Shown piece after piece: positions 33,521 through 41,496 of a stretch of DNA of 64,000 nt. Numbering within the stretch: the first letter of the stretch is position 1; each line of letters begins with the position of its first letter. Source of the stretch: Mycolicibacterium hippocampi (GTDB lineage: Bacteria; Actinomycetota; Actinomycetes; Mycobacteriales; Mycobacteriaceae); NCBI RefSeq assembly GCF_010723735.1, contig NZ_BLLB01000002.1, forward strand, positions 4,154,001 to 4,218,000, given 5' to 3'. Below the pieces are notes generated by a model. The model was given only the letters and a program-made list of their open reading frames with translations, made no database searches and was not told where the DNA came from. Made by a program: the position numbers and the translations under genes.

Positions 33521-34670
33521 TCTGTGCACTCCGACCTTCGCCGATCTCGCCGCGCGGCTCGGATTCTCGTGTGAATCCGCCGGCGGACTCGTCGAGTTCC
33601 GCAACCCGTTCGCACTGGAGAACTGGACGCTGCCGGTTCTCGAGCTCACCGTGATCGCCGGTGCCGTAATGGCCCTCGTGTACGCAATCGTCCGGCTCCG
33701 GCGCCACAACGACCCGACCAACATCGTGCTGTGGTTCGGCGCCATCGCCTATCTGCTCATCATCGAGCCGCCCCTGTACTTCCCGACGGCGTTCGGGATC
33801 GCCGAGCACGTCGACACGATGTTCGCGCACAACGTGTTCACCGTCGAGTTCCTCTGGGGCCGGTTGCCGCTCTACATCGTGGCGATCTATCCGATGATGG
33901 CGACGGTGGCCTTCGAGATAGTGCGCAGCCTCGGAGTGTTCCGCCGCTACGGAACCGTGATCGGCGCGGTCTGTGTGGGATTCGTCCACCACGCGTTCTA
34001 CGAGATCTTCGACCATCTGGGCCCGCAGTTGCGTTGGTGGGAATGGACACTGGACCATCCGATGAACCAGCCGTTCTTCGACTCGGTGCCGTTGCCCAGC
34101 GTCGTGGTGTTCGCCGCCCTGTGGCCGATGTCGCTGGCGTTGTGTGTGCAGTTCTTCATCGGCCGACACGTCGACGAGGGCCGGACCTTCTCGGGCGGCC
34201 AGATCCTCGGCCGCACCGTGGCGATCGGTGTGCTCGCGTCCATCGGTACCGCCGTGCTTCCGCTGCCGGCCACGCTGGCGGGCGGGTTGTCAGGCAGCAC
34301 CGCGGTGGCCGGTTTCGTCTACGCAGCCGAGCTGGTCGCCATCACCGTGGTCGCCATCCCGACACTGTGGAACCAGTGGCGCCGCCAGCGAAGCGGAACA
34401 CCCACCACACCAGCACATTCCAACCCGCTGATGTTCGGCTACGCCGTCGCTTATTTGGTTGTCATGGCGGTCCTGTGGCTCGCCGCGTTGCCCGCGTACC
34501 TCGCTGCCACCGACGGTGTCACGGCGGCAGGCGACCCGACCGGCAGCCTCTGGTACGCGGTCTTGTGTTTTGTGATCGCCGGGTTGTGCATCGCTGCGGT
34601 TCTCACCACGTCACCGAAGAACTCCGAGTCGATACCCTCGCAGGAGTCCGGCGACCCCGTCAGGATGTGA
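33513..34670 (+). CDS. Polytopic membrane protein (385 aa), function unknown
   Basis: About eight hydrophobic segments are visible, for example LELTVIAGAVMALVYAIV, NIVLWFGAIAYLLII, LPLYIVAIYPMMATVAFEIV, VVVFAALWPMSLALCVQFF and AVAYLVVMAVLWLAALPAYL. Charged residues lie in the loops, including EHVDTMFAHNVFTVEF and HHAFYEIFDHLGPQL. I do not recognise a named family. The start overlaps the previous gene, suggesting joint translation and a possible complex with the PF10118-like protein. The 3' end overlaps the convergent hydrolase gene by 11 bp. Confidence 0.82.
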   Translation: MSDLCTPTFADLAARLGFSCESAGGLVEFRNPFALENWTLPVLELTVIAGAVMALVYAIVRLRRHNDPTNIVLWFGAIAYLLIIEPPLYFPTAFGIAEHVDTMFAHNVFTVEFLWGRLPLYIVAIYPMMATVAFEIVRSLGVFRRYGTVIGAVCVGFVHHAFYEIFDHLGPQLRWWEWTLDHPMNQPFFDSVPLPSVVVFAALWPMSLALCVQFFIGRHVDEGRTFSGGQILGRTVAIGVLASIGTAVLPLPATLAGGLSGSTAVAGFVYAAELVAITVVAIPTLWNQWRRQRSGTPTTPAHSNPLMFGYAVAYLVVMAVLWLAALPAYLAATDGVTAAGDPTGSLWYAVLCFVIAGLCIAAVLTTSPKNSESIPSQESGDPVRM

Positions 34671-35619
34671 GTCCGGAGATCCAGTCGACGAGTGTCTCGG
34701 TGAACAACGCAGGATCCTGCCCGTGCATCGAATGGCCCATCCTCGGGAACGACCGGTAGTCCAGCGACTGGCCAGTGCTCTGCACGAGATCCACCACCCG
34801 CTCAGCCTGCAGATCTGCGCAGGCGCCCATCAGCGCACCCGTCTGCTCGTTGATCATGCGGGAGTGATGGGTGAACAGCACCGGCACCTTGACGTGGCTC
34901 AGCATGACGTGGTGCGGACAGCTGGCAGCGAATGAGCCTGTGACGAAGGCCTTCCCCCACTCGGGGTCGTACTCGCGCAGACTCTGCGGTGGAGCATCGG
35001 CGCCGGCGACCGTCGCGATGAATGCCAGCCAGTCGACGAGTTCGCGCGGCGCCCCGGCGACAAAGCCGTCCCAGTCACCGATACTCCACTGGTCTCCGAG
35101 GTACTTCGCCCACATCCCGAACAGCGGCCCGATGCTCTGCACGATGGACGGGCCGACACTGGGCGTCGTCTCCGAGCTGAAGAACGGGGGATCCTCGAAG
35201 CAGGCGGCAATCACCTGTCCGGGTTTGGCATAGGCGGACAGCCACGCGCTGAGTAGTCCCCCTGATGACAGTCCGCTGACATACGACGGTCGCCCGATGA
35301 CGCCGTCGAGGAAACGCACGAGGTCGTTGCCGATGTTGTCGAGCGTGTAGCGAAACGGCGTACGGGTCGACCGGCCCTGCCCGCGCAGGTCCACCGCATG
35401 CACATGGTAGTGCTCGGCCAACATCGGCATGGCCGCTTCATAACCCCACCACGACTCGGACTGTCCCGGAATCAGCAGCAGCGGGGGTTTGCGGTCATCC
35501 CCGGCGACCGCATAGTTGAGCGCCACCTCACCGGTGTCGAAGAGCTGCTCGGGGTACTCGTGGCCGACGTAGGTAGCCTGCGGTGCGTGCGGTCCGAATG
35601 CGCTTGCGTACTCTCCCAT
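34660..35619 (-). CDS. Alpha/beta hydrolase (319 aa)
   Basis: It has the canonical hydrolase fold: LLLIPGQSESWWGYE (oxyanion region), HAVDLRGQGRSTR, the nucleophile elbow SGLSSGGLLSAW with the Ser in LSSGG, and a C-terminal His in RMGHSMHGQDP. The length is normal. Substrates of this family are too varied to infer. The gene is alone on the minus strand, with a convergent membrane-protein gene on one side and the universal stress protein gene 23 bp further on. Confidence 0.9.
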   Translation of the reverse strand: MGEYASAFGPHAPQATYVGHEYPEQLFDTGEVALNYAVAGDDRKPPLLLIPGQSESWWGYEAAMPMLAEHYHVHAVDLRGQGRSTRTPFRYTLDNIGNDLVRFLDGVIGRPSYVSGLSSGGLLSAWLSAYAKPGQVIAACFEDPPFFSSETTPSVGPSIVQSIGPLFGMWAKYLGDQWSIGDWDGFVAGAPRELVDWLAFIATVAGADAPPQSLREYDPEWGKAFVTGSFAASCPHHVMLSHVKVPVLFTHHSRMINEQTGALMGACADLQAERVVDLVQSTGQSLDYRSFPRMGHSMHGQDPALFTETLVDWISGLTS

Positions 35620-35642
35620 GTCTCCAGGCTGTCACAGCCGAT

Positions 35643-36035
35643 TCACGCCTCCGGCGGCTTGACCGCCAGGACCGGTTTCGGGCATTCCAGGATCAGCTTC
35701 TGCGCGACGCTGCCGAGCAGCAGTTTGCCGACGGGGCTGCGGTGCCGGATGCCGACGACCAGCAGTTGCGCCTCCTCGCGGCCCATCGCGGCCAGCAGTT
35801 CGTCGGCAGGGTCGACACCGACCGGCTGGACGAGCTCGAATTCCACGCCGCACTGCGCCAGCCGGGCCTCCACGTCGTGAACTTCAGGAGTCCCGGCGAA
35901 TCTGGAGTCGACGTAGGACTCCCCCGAGGTCGCGTTGATGACCAACACGCTGGTGTCGCGTAACTGGGCCTCGGCGATACCGTGCTCCAGCGCGGCATGG
36001 CCGAAGCTGTCCGCCGTGTACCCGATGACGATCAC
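35643..36035 (-). CDS. Universal stress protein (UspA) domain protein (130 aa)
   Basis: A single Usp domain: MIVIGYTADSFGHAALEHGI at the N-terminus and LLVVGIRHRSPVGKLLLGSV in the nucleotide-binding loop, then LILECPKPVLAVKPP. The GxxGx9GS pattern for ATP binding is only partly kept. The GTG start overlaps the stop of tctA (GTGA at 36032-36035), so it is the last gene of the tctCBA operon. Fusion or coupling of Usp proteins to transport operons is known; its role here may be to sense energy state. Confidence 0.9.
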   Translation of the reverse strand: MIVIGYTADSFGHAALEHGIAEAQLRDTSVLVINATSGESYVDSRFAGTPEVHDVEARLAQCGVEFELVQPVGVDPADELLAAMGREEAQLLVVGIRHRSPVGKLLLGSVAQKLILECPKPVLAVKPPEA

Positions 36036-37573
36036 AGCCTGCCCGCCTTCTGCTTCTGGTCCCTGTCATCCTCGACGATCAACAGGCTCTCCTCGCTGCG
36101 GTGCATCAGCCGCAGGATCAACGGTGCCAACAGCAGCAGCGCCATGATGATGTAGGTGCCGATCGCCACGGGCTCTTTGAACAGCGACACCCAGTCGCCG
36201 CCGCCCAGCTGCAGGCTCTGCCGCAGCTGGCGTTCGATGCGCGGCCCCAGAATGACGCCGATGATCAACGGCAACACCGGAAGTCCGAATCTGCGCATCA
36301 TCAGGCCCATCAGCCCGAACAACAGCAGCAGGACCAGATCCAGTGGTTGCAGGTTCACCGCGAACGCGCCGAGCGCGGCGAAGAACAGGATGCCCGCGTA
36401 CAGGTACGGCCGCGGAGTGCGCAGCAGTTTGGCCCACACCGGCGCCAGCGGCAGGTTCAGCACCAGCAGCAGGAAATTGCCGATGAACAGGCTTGCGATC
36501 AGCGTCCAGATCAGCATCGGCTCGCTGTCGAACAGCGTCGGGCCGGGCTGTATTCCGTAGGACACGAACGCTGTCAGGATCACCGCCGCGGTCGCGTTGG
36601 TGGGCAGACCCAGCGACAGCATCGGCACCAGAGTTCCTGCGGCGGAAGCGTTGTTGGCGGCTTCGGGTCCTGCTACGCCTTCGATGGCCCCCTTACCGAA
36701 CTCCTCGGGGTGCTTGGTGAGCTTCTTCTCCGTGATGTAGCTGAGGAATGTCGGCAGCTCCGCACCGCCGGCCGGCAGGGCGCCGAACGGGAACCCGTAG
36801 GCGGTGCCGCGCAGCCAGGGCTTCCATGAGCGTTTCCAGTCCTCCTTGCCCATCCAGGGCCGGCCGACCGGGATGACCTCCGCTGGGCGCCGCCGCAGAT
36901 GCGCGGCGACCCAGAGTGCCTCGCCGAGCGCGAAGACGGCCACCGCGATCACCACGATGTCGATGCCGTCGCTGAGCAGCGGGATGCCGAAGGTGGCGCG
37001 CGGTTGCCCGGTCAGCGAGTCGATGCCGACGACTCCGATCGCCAGACCGAGGAGCAGCGAGATCACCCCGCGCATCTTCGAGGATCCCAGCACCGCGGTC
37101 ACAGCGACGAGCGCAAACAGCATGATCGCCAGATACGACGGCGCGCCGAGGGTGACGGCGAATCGTGATATCGCGGGTGCGAACGCTGCGAGCATCGTGG
37201 TGCCGATGGCGCCGGCGACGAACGAGCCGATGGCGGCGGTGGCCAACGCCTGGGCCGCGCGGCCGGCCTTGGCCATCTTGTTGCCCTCGAGGGCGGTGAT
37301 CACCGACGACGACTCGCCCGGAGTGTTGAGCAGGATCGACGTCGTCGACCCGCCGTACATGCCGCCGTAGAAGATGCCGGCGAACATGATGAACGCCGCG
37401 CTCGGGCTGACGTTGTAGGTGATCGGCAGCAGCAGCGCCACCGTCATGGCGGGTCCGATGCCGGGAAGCACCCCCACCGCGGTGCCGAGCAGCACGCCGA
37501 TCACGGCGTACATCAGGTTCGTCGGGGTGGCGGCCTCGGCGAAGCCCTGCATGAGCCAGTCGAAGTTCTCCAT
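36032..37573 (-). CDS. tctA: Tripartite tricarboxylate transporter large permease TctA (513 aa)
   Basis: This is the 12-helix permease of the TTT system, which imports citrate-like acids with a binding protein. Motifs typical of TctA are GVLPGIGPAMTVALL (34-48) and YGGMYGGSTTSILLNTPGE (69-87), and later GAIEGVAGPEAANNASAAG and FGLPVLPLIIGVILGP. The sequence is complete. TctB ends directly before its ATG (TAAATG), and the Usp gene overlaps its end. Together with TctB and TctC it forms a full uptake system. Confidence 0.96.
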   Translation of the reverse strand: MENFDWLMQGFAEAATPTNLMYAVIGVLLGTAVGVLPGIGPAMTVALLLPITYNVSPSAAFIMFAGIFYGGMYGGSTTSILLNTPGESSSVITALEGNKMAKAGRAAQALATAAIGSFVAGAIGTTMLAAFAPAISRFAVTLGAPSYLAIMLFALVAVTAVLGSSKMRGVISLLLGLAIGVVGIDSLTGQPRATFGIPLLSDGIDIVVIAVAVFALGEALWVAAHLRRRPAEVIPVGRPWMGKEDWKRSWKPWLRGTAYGFPFGALPAGGAELPTFLSYITEKKLTKHPEEFGKGAIEGVAGPEAANNASAAGTLVPMLSLGLPTNATAAVILTAFVSYGIQPGPTLFDSEPMLIWTLIASLFIGNFLLLVLNLPLAPVWAKLLRTPRPYLYAGILFFAALGAFAVNLQPLDLVLLLLFGLMGLMMRRFGLPVLPLIIGVILGPRIERQLRQSLQLGGGDWVSLFKEPVAIGTYIIMALLLLAPLILRLMHRSEESLLIVEDDRDQKQKAGRL

Positions 37574-38101
37574 TTACAGAATCCCGTCCAAGATGCCTGC
37601 GGGCAGCGGGATTCCGAGCCCGGAGTAGAACGCATAAAAGCTGGCGACGGCCAACACGACCCCGATCGCAAGGTTGCGTACATAGTGCCTGCTGCCCAAC
37701 ACCGTCGCGCACCCGGCGAAGAACAGCGCGCTGGTGATGACCCAGCCCAGTGGGGTGACGAAGACGATGAGGCCGACGAACAGCCCGACAAGCAGACCGA
37801 CGGTGCGCCAGTCGCTCGGCATGTCTGGATCGATGTCCTCACCCGCGTCGGCCTCGCCCCTGTAGCCACGCGGTATCGCGACCGCCAGCACGACGCTCAT
37901 CACCAGCAGCCCCACCCCGATGGTCATCGGAAAGAACCGTGGCCCAACGGGATCCACCTCAGCGTAGCCGCCGGGCATCGACATCGCGTCGTAGATGAGA
38001 TACACCCCAGCGGCGACCATCACCGCGCAGACGATGTACTGCGAGTAATCGGGCCGCTGGCGGGTGTCGACCGTGACGGCGGCGTCGGTGTGGGTGCTCA
38101 T
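37574..38101 (-). CDS. tctB: Tripartite tricarboxylate transporter small subunit TctB (175 aa)
   Basis: It has four hydrophobic segments, including YIVCAVMVAAGVYLIYDAM, FFPMTIGVGLLVMSVVLAV, LLVGLFVGLIVFVTPLGWV and LAIGVVLAVASFYAFYSGLG. The motif VGPRFFP is characteristic of TctB. The ATG overlaps the stop of tctC (ATGA at 38098-38101), and its stop is directly joined to the tctA start, so translation is coupled. A charged insert between helices 2 and 3 (EADAGEDIDPDMPSD) is not unusual. Confidence 0.93.
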   Translation of the reverse strand: MSTHTDAAVTVDTRQRPDYSQYIVCAVMVAAGVYLIYDAMSMPGGYAEVDPVGPRFFPMTIGVGLLVMSVVLAVAIPRGYRGEADAGEDIDPDMPSDWRTVGLLVGLFVGLIVFVTPLGWVITSALFFAGCATVLGSRHYVRNLAIGVVLAVASFYAFYSGLGIPLPAGILDGIL

Positions 38102-39099
38102 ACCAGTCCCAGATCCGTCAGTGTCGTCTCCACACGTTCGTCCTGCTCGGTGAGGAATTCCTCGAAAGCCTCTCCGGTCATGAAGGCATCACTCCATCCG
38201 TTCTTCACCAGCGCCTCTTTCCAGGCCTGCGTGGCGTGCAACTCTTCGAGGACTTCCACCATCGCCTGACGGTCTTCGTCCGAAATACCTGGCGGAGCTA
38301 GGATTCCCCGCCAGTTGGTGAAGGTCAGATCGATGCCGGACTCAGTCAGCGTCGGAGCGTCGACGCCCTCCACCCGCTCCTGACCCGACACGGCCAGGAC
38401 GCGCACCTGGCCCGACTCGATCTGGTCGACGTACTCGCCGAGACCCGAGGTGCCCGCGGCGATCTTGTTGCCCAGCAGTGCGGTCAGCAGATCACCGCCG
38501 CCGTCGTAGGAGACGAAGTTGACCTTGGTGGGGTCGACGCCCACGACCTTCGCCGTCTCCATCGGGAACAGATGGTCGGGGCCACCGGGACTCGATCCCC
38601 CGCCGATCGTGACATTGGCCGGGTCGGCCTTCCACGCCGTGACGAAGTCCTCCACCGTCTGGAACGGCGAATCGGCCGGGACCAGGATCCCCTCCTGCTC
38701 CTCGACGATCTTCGCCAGGGCGGTCGCGTCCGAGGCGCGAGCTTTCGATCCGTTCGTGTAGGTGGCACCGACGACGCCGAGGCCCATCATCATCATCAAG
38801 TTGCCGTTGCCGCGCTCATTCATCAATCGGGCCATGGCCACCGTGCCGCCGGCGCCGATGACGTTGAACACCTCGACGCGGCCGGTGATCTCCTCGTCGT
38901 CCATGATCTTGACCGCGGTTCGGGCGGTGAGGTCGTAGCCGCCGCCCGGACTGTTGGGCACCATCATGCGCAGCCTGTGCAATCCGGTCTCGTCGCCACG
39001 GGTAACCCCACACGCCGAGAGCAACAACGAGGCGATCACGGCGATGATCGCGCCGGCCGTCACGCCGGTCACCCGCCTGCCGCCGCTCGATCTGAACAT
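38098..39099 (-). CDS. tctC: Tripartite tricarboxylate transporter substrate-binding lipoprotein TctC (333 aa)
   Basis: The N-terminus has a basic start, a hydrophobic segment (AGAIIAVIASLLLS) and the lipobox LLSACG, so it is a lipoprotein on the outside of the membrane. The mature part has MVPNSPGGGYDLTAR, the TctC/Bug-family start, and IGGGSSPGGPDHLF and GTSGLGEYVDQIESGQVR. ATG 39099 with GGGGA upstream is preferred to GTG 39114. It is first in the operon tctC-tctB-tctA-usp and is divergent from the two-component system, which probably controls it. Confidence 0.94.
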   Translation of the reverse strand: MFRSSGGRRVTGVTAGAIIAVIASLLLSACGVTRGDETGLHRLRMMVPNSPGGGYDLTARTAVKIMDDEEITGRVEVFNVIGAGGTVAMARLMNERGNGNLMMMMGLGVVGATYTNGSKARASDATALAKIVEEQEGILVPADSPFQTVEDFVTAWKADPANVTIGGGSSPGGPDHLFPMETAKVVGVDPTKVNFVSYDGGGDLLTALLGNKIAAGTSGLGEYVDQIESGQVRVLAVSGQERVEGVDAPTLTESGIDLTFTNWRGILAPPGISDEDRQAMVEVLEELHATQAWKEALVKNGWSDAFMTGEAFEEFLTEQDERVETTLTDLGLV

Positions 39100-39149
39100 G
39101 TCGTCCCCAATCACCTGGATGTGATGCTCAGCAATACTGGACGCCGGAC

Positions 39150-39163
39150 GTGACTCAAGTCAC
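39150..39163. promoter_or_regulatory. Inverted repeat in the tct / two-component divergent promoter
   Basis: GTGACTCAAGTCAC has perfect 6-bp arms around CA. It coincides with the first possible start of the kinase gene, so either that start is not used or the repeat is partly coding. It may be the binding site of the response regulator. Confidence 0.4.
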
Positions 39164-40820
39164 TGATGTGGACGCAAAGGAAGTATTGGTCATTAAGAAC
39201 ATCTCGTCGGCGGCGAGCGGCTTGCTGCGGGGACGCAGCCTGGCCGGGCAGTTCCTGGCGTTTCAGTTGATGGTCGTCGCCGTGGTGCTGGTGGCTGTGG
39301 CAGCGGTGTCGGTGGCCCAGTCCACGCGGGAGTTTCGCGAGGTCCGCGGCCAGCGGATGATCGCCGTGGCGGAGAACATGGCGTCCACGCCGATCGTGCG
39401 GGACCGCAGTGAACAGGCGCCGGCCGATCCGTTTGCGGCGCGCACCCTCGCTCCGGAGGTGGACCGGGCGGTGGCGTTGTCGGGGGCCACCCTCGCCGAG
39501 GTCCTCGGACCCGATGGAACGGTGCGCGCGTCTTCGGAACCGGCACGGGTCGGCGCGCGGATGGATCTGGGACCGAGTCGTGCCGACGAGGGCAGGGCCT
39601 GGTTCGGCGACACCGACATCGACGGCACCCACAGCCTCATCGGTCAGGTGCCGATCCTGTCCGGTGACGGCGACGTCCTCGCCGTGGCCTCGGTCAGCGA
39701 GGCCTACCCGTCGGTGTGGGATCTGCTCAGCGGTGCCGGCGAGCGCCTGCTGATCTACCTGGGACTGGCCGCGGCACTGGGCATGGTCGCGTCGTGGCTG
39801 CTGTCCCGCCGGATCAAGAAACACACCCGCGGTCTGGAGGTGGCCGAGATCGCGAACCTGGCCGACCACCGGGAAGCGTTGCTGCACAGCATTCGTGAAG
39901 GTGTGATTGCTGTGAACAACGACGGCGAGATCACGGTGCTCAACGACAGTGCCCAGGAGTTGCTCGGCGTCACCGGCGCGGCGGTGGGACGCCGGGTGGA
40001 CAGCGTCGGTCTCGACCCCGCGGTGGTGTCGTTCCTGCTCAACGACGAGGAGGGTCGTGATGTCGTGATCGCCACCCGGACCAAGCTGTTGGCGTTGAGC
40101 CGCCGGGCGGCGACCAGTCAGGGCCACCGGATCGGCACCGTGACCACGATGCGCGACAGCACCGAGCTCGCTGCTCTGCAGGGGCAGCTGTCCTCCCACA
40201 AGAGCGTCACCGACACGTTGCGTGCGCAGACCCATGAGTTCGCCAATCAACTGCACACGATATCGGGGCTGGTCCAGCTCGGTGAGTACGATTCCGTCCG
40301 TGATCTGGTGGGCACCTTGACGCGACGGCGTGCGGAGATCAGCGACGCGGTCACCCGACGGATCTCCGATCCTGCGGTGGCGGCCCTGCTGATCGCCAAG
40401 ACCTCCCTTGCCGCCGAGAGCGGGGTGACGCTGGAGCTGGATCCCGGATCTCACCTGGCGCCCCTGGACCCGGCCCTGGCCACGGATGTGATCACCCTGT
40501 TGGGCAACCTCATCGACAATGCGGTGGAGGTCTCTGTCGGATCCGTCGAGGCCCGTGTCACCGTGACGATCGAGGACCGGGACGGGTTGGCGATCTCGGT
40601 GCGCGATTCGGGCCCCGGCGTCCCCGAGGATCTACGGGAGGCCATCTTCGCCCGTGGCGTCACATCGAAGCCGGATGTGCCCGGCGGGCGGGGTATCGGC
40701 CTGGCACTGGTGCGTCTGGTCACCGCACAGCACGGCGGCACCGTCGAGATCCACGACACGCCCGATGGCGGTGCACAGTTCCTGGTGCGACTGACCCCCC
40801 CGGCGGACAGCCATGCGTGA
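39150..40820 (+). CDS. Sensor histidine kinase, CitA/DcuS type (556 aa)
   Basis: Order of parts: first transmembrane segment near 35-55 (FLAFQLMVVAVVLVAVAAVS), extracytoplasmic sensor to about 190, second transmembrane segment (LLIYLGLAAALGMVASWLLS), a PAS-like part (HSIREGVIAVNNDGEITVLN), a phosphoacceptor segment QTHEFANQLHTISGL with His near 362, NLIDNAVE near 453, and ATPase motifs DSGPGVP and GGRGIGLALV. This is the CitA/DcuS arrangement for C4-dicarboxylate or citrate sensing. GTG 39150 lies within an inverted repeat; GTG 39168 is an equally likely start. Divergent from tctC. Confidence 0.93.
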   Translation: MTQVTDVDAKEVLVIKNISSAASGLLRGRSLAGQFLAFQLMVVAVVLVAVAAVSVAQSTREFREVRGQRMIAVAENMASTPIVRDRSEQAPADPFAARTLAPEVDRAVALSGATLAEVLGPDGTVRASSEPARVGARMDLGPSRADEGRAWFGDTDIDGTHSLIGQVPILSGDGDVLAVASVSEAYPSVWDLLSGAGERLLIYLGLAAALGMVASWLLSRRIKKHTRGLEVAEIANLADHREALLHSIREGVIAVNNDGEITVLNDSAQELLGVTGAAVGRRVDSVGLDPAVVSFLLNDEEGRDVVIATRTKLLALSRRAATSQGHRIGTVTTMRDSTELAALQGQLSSHKSVTDTLRAQTHEFANQLHTISGLVQLGEYDSVRDLVGTLTRRRAEISDAVTRRISDPAVAALLIAKTSLAAESGVTLELDPGSHLAPLDPALATDVITLLGNLIDNAVEVSVGSVEARVTVTIEDRDGLAISVRDSGPGVPEDLREAIFARGVTSKPDVPGGRGIGLALVRLVTAQHGGTVEIHDTPDGGAQFLVRLTPPADSHA

Positions 40821-41472
40821 CGTGCTGGTTGTGGACGACGATTTCATGGTTGCGGAGATCCACCGCCGTTTCGTCGATCAGGTGGACGGATTCCGGGCAG
40901 TCGGGGTGGCCCGCACGGGTGCCGAAGCGCTCACCGCGGCGCGGGAACTCCAGCCGGCGCTGATCCTGCTCGACGTGTACCTGCCGGATATGACCGGCCT
41001 GGACGTGCTTCAACGCTTGCGTTCTTCGGGCGACCGGGTGGGCGTCATCATGATCACCGCGGCCCGCGAACTCGACACTGTGAGCGGTGCACTGGACGGC
41101 GGCGCGGCCGACTACCTGATCAAGCCGTTCGAGTTCGTCCAGTTGCAGGCCAAGCTCACGGCGTTCGCCAGCCGCGCGGACGCTCTGGAGACCGCCGGCG
41201 GCGCCGACCAGTCGTTGATCGACTCGCTTTTCGGCGGCCCCTCGGTCACCAAGTCGCTTCCCAAGGGCCTCGGCGCGGAGACCGGCGAACTGGTGATCTC
41301 CGCGGTCCGCGACGCCGGCGAGGTGTCGGCAGCGGAATGCGCTGAGCTGGTGGGTATTTCGCGGGTGAGTGCGCGCCGCTACCTAGAGCACTTCCTCAGC
41401 ACAGGCGCTGTCGAACTTCGCCTGCAGTACGGCGTCGGCCGGCCGGAACGGCGGTACCGCCTCGGCCGTTGA
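40813..41472 (+). CDS. Response regulator, CitB/DcuR type (219 aa)
   Basis: The receiver domain has DVLVVDDDFMVAEIHRRF, the phosphorylation site Asp54 in LILLDVYLPDMTG, Thr/Ala in MITAARE and Lys in YLIKPFEFVQLQ. The C-terminal part has a helix-turn-helix (GEVSAAECAELVGISRVSA, RRYLEHFLSTGAVEL) of the type in CitB-like regulators. The gene overlaps the kinase by 8 bp. The pair most likely activates the divergent tctCBA operon in response to a tricarboxylate. Confidence 0.94.
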   Translation: MRDVLVVDDDFMVAEIHRRFVDQVDGFRAVGVARTGAEALTAARELQPALILLDVYLPDMTGLDVLQRLRSSGDRVGVIMITAARELDTVSGALDGGAADYLIKPFEFVQLQAKLTAFASRADALETAGGADQSLIDSLFGGPSVTKSLPKGLGAETGELVISAVRDAGEVSAAECAELVGISRVSARRYLEHFLSTGAVELRLQYGVGRPERRYRLGR

Positions 41473-41496
41473 TCCGTGGAGGCCATGCCGTGGCGG

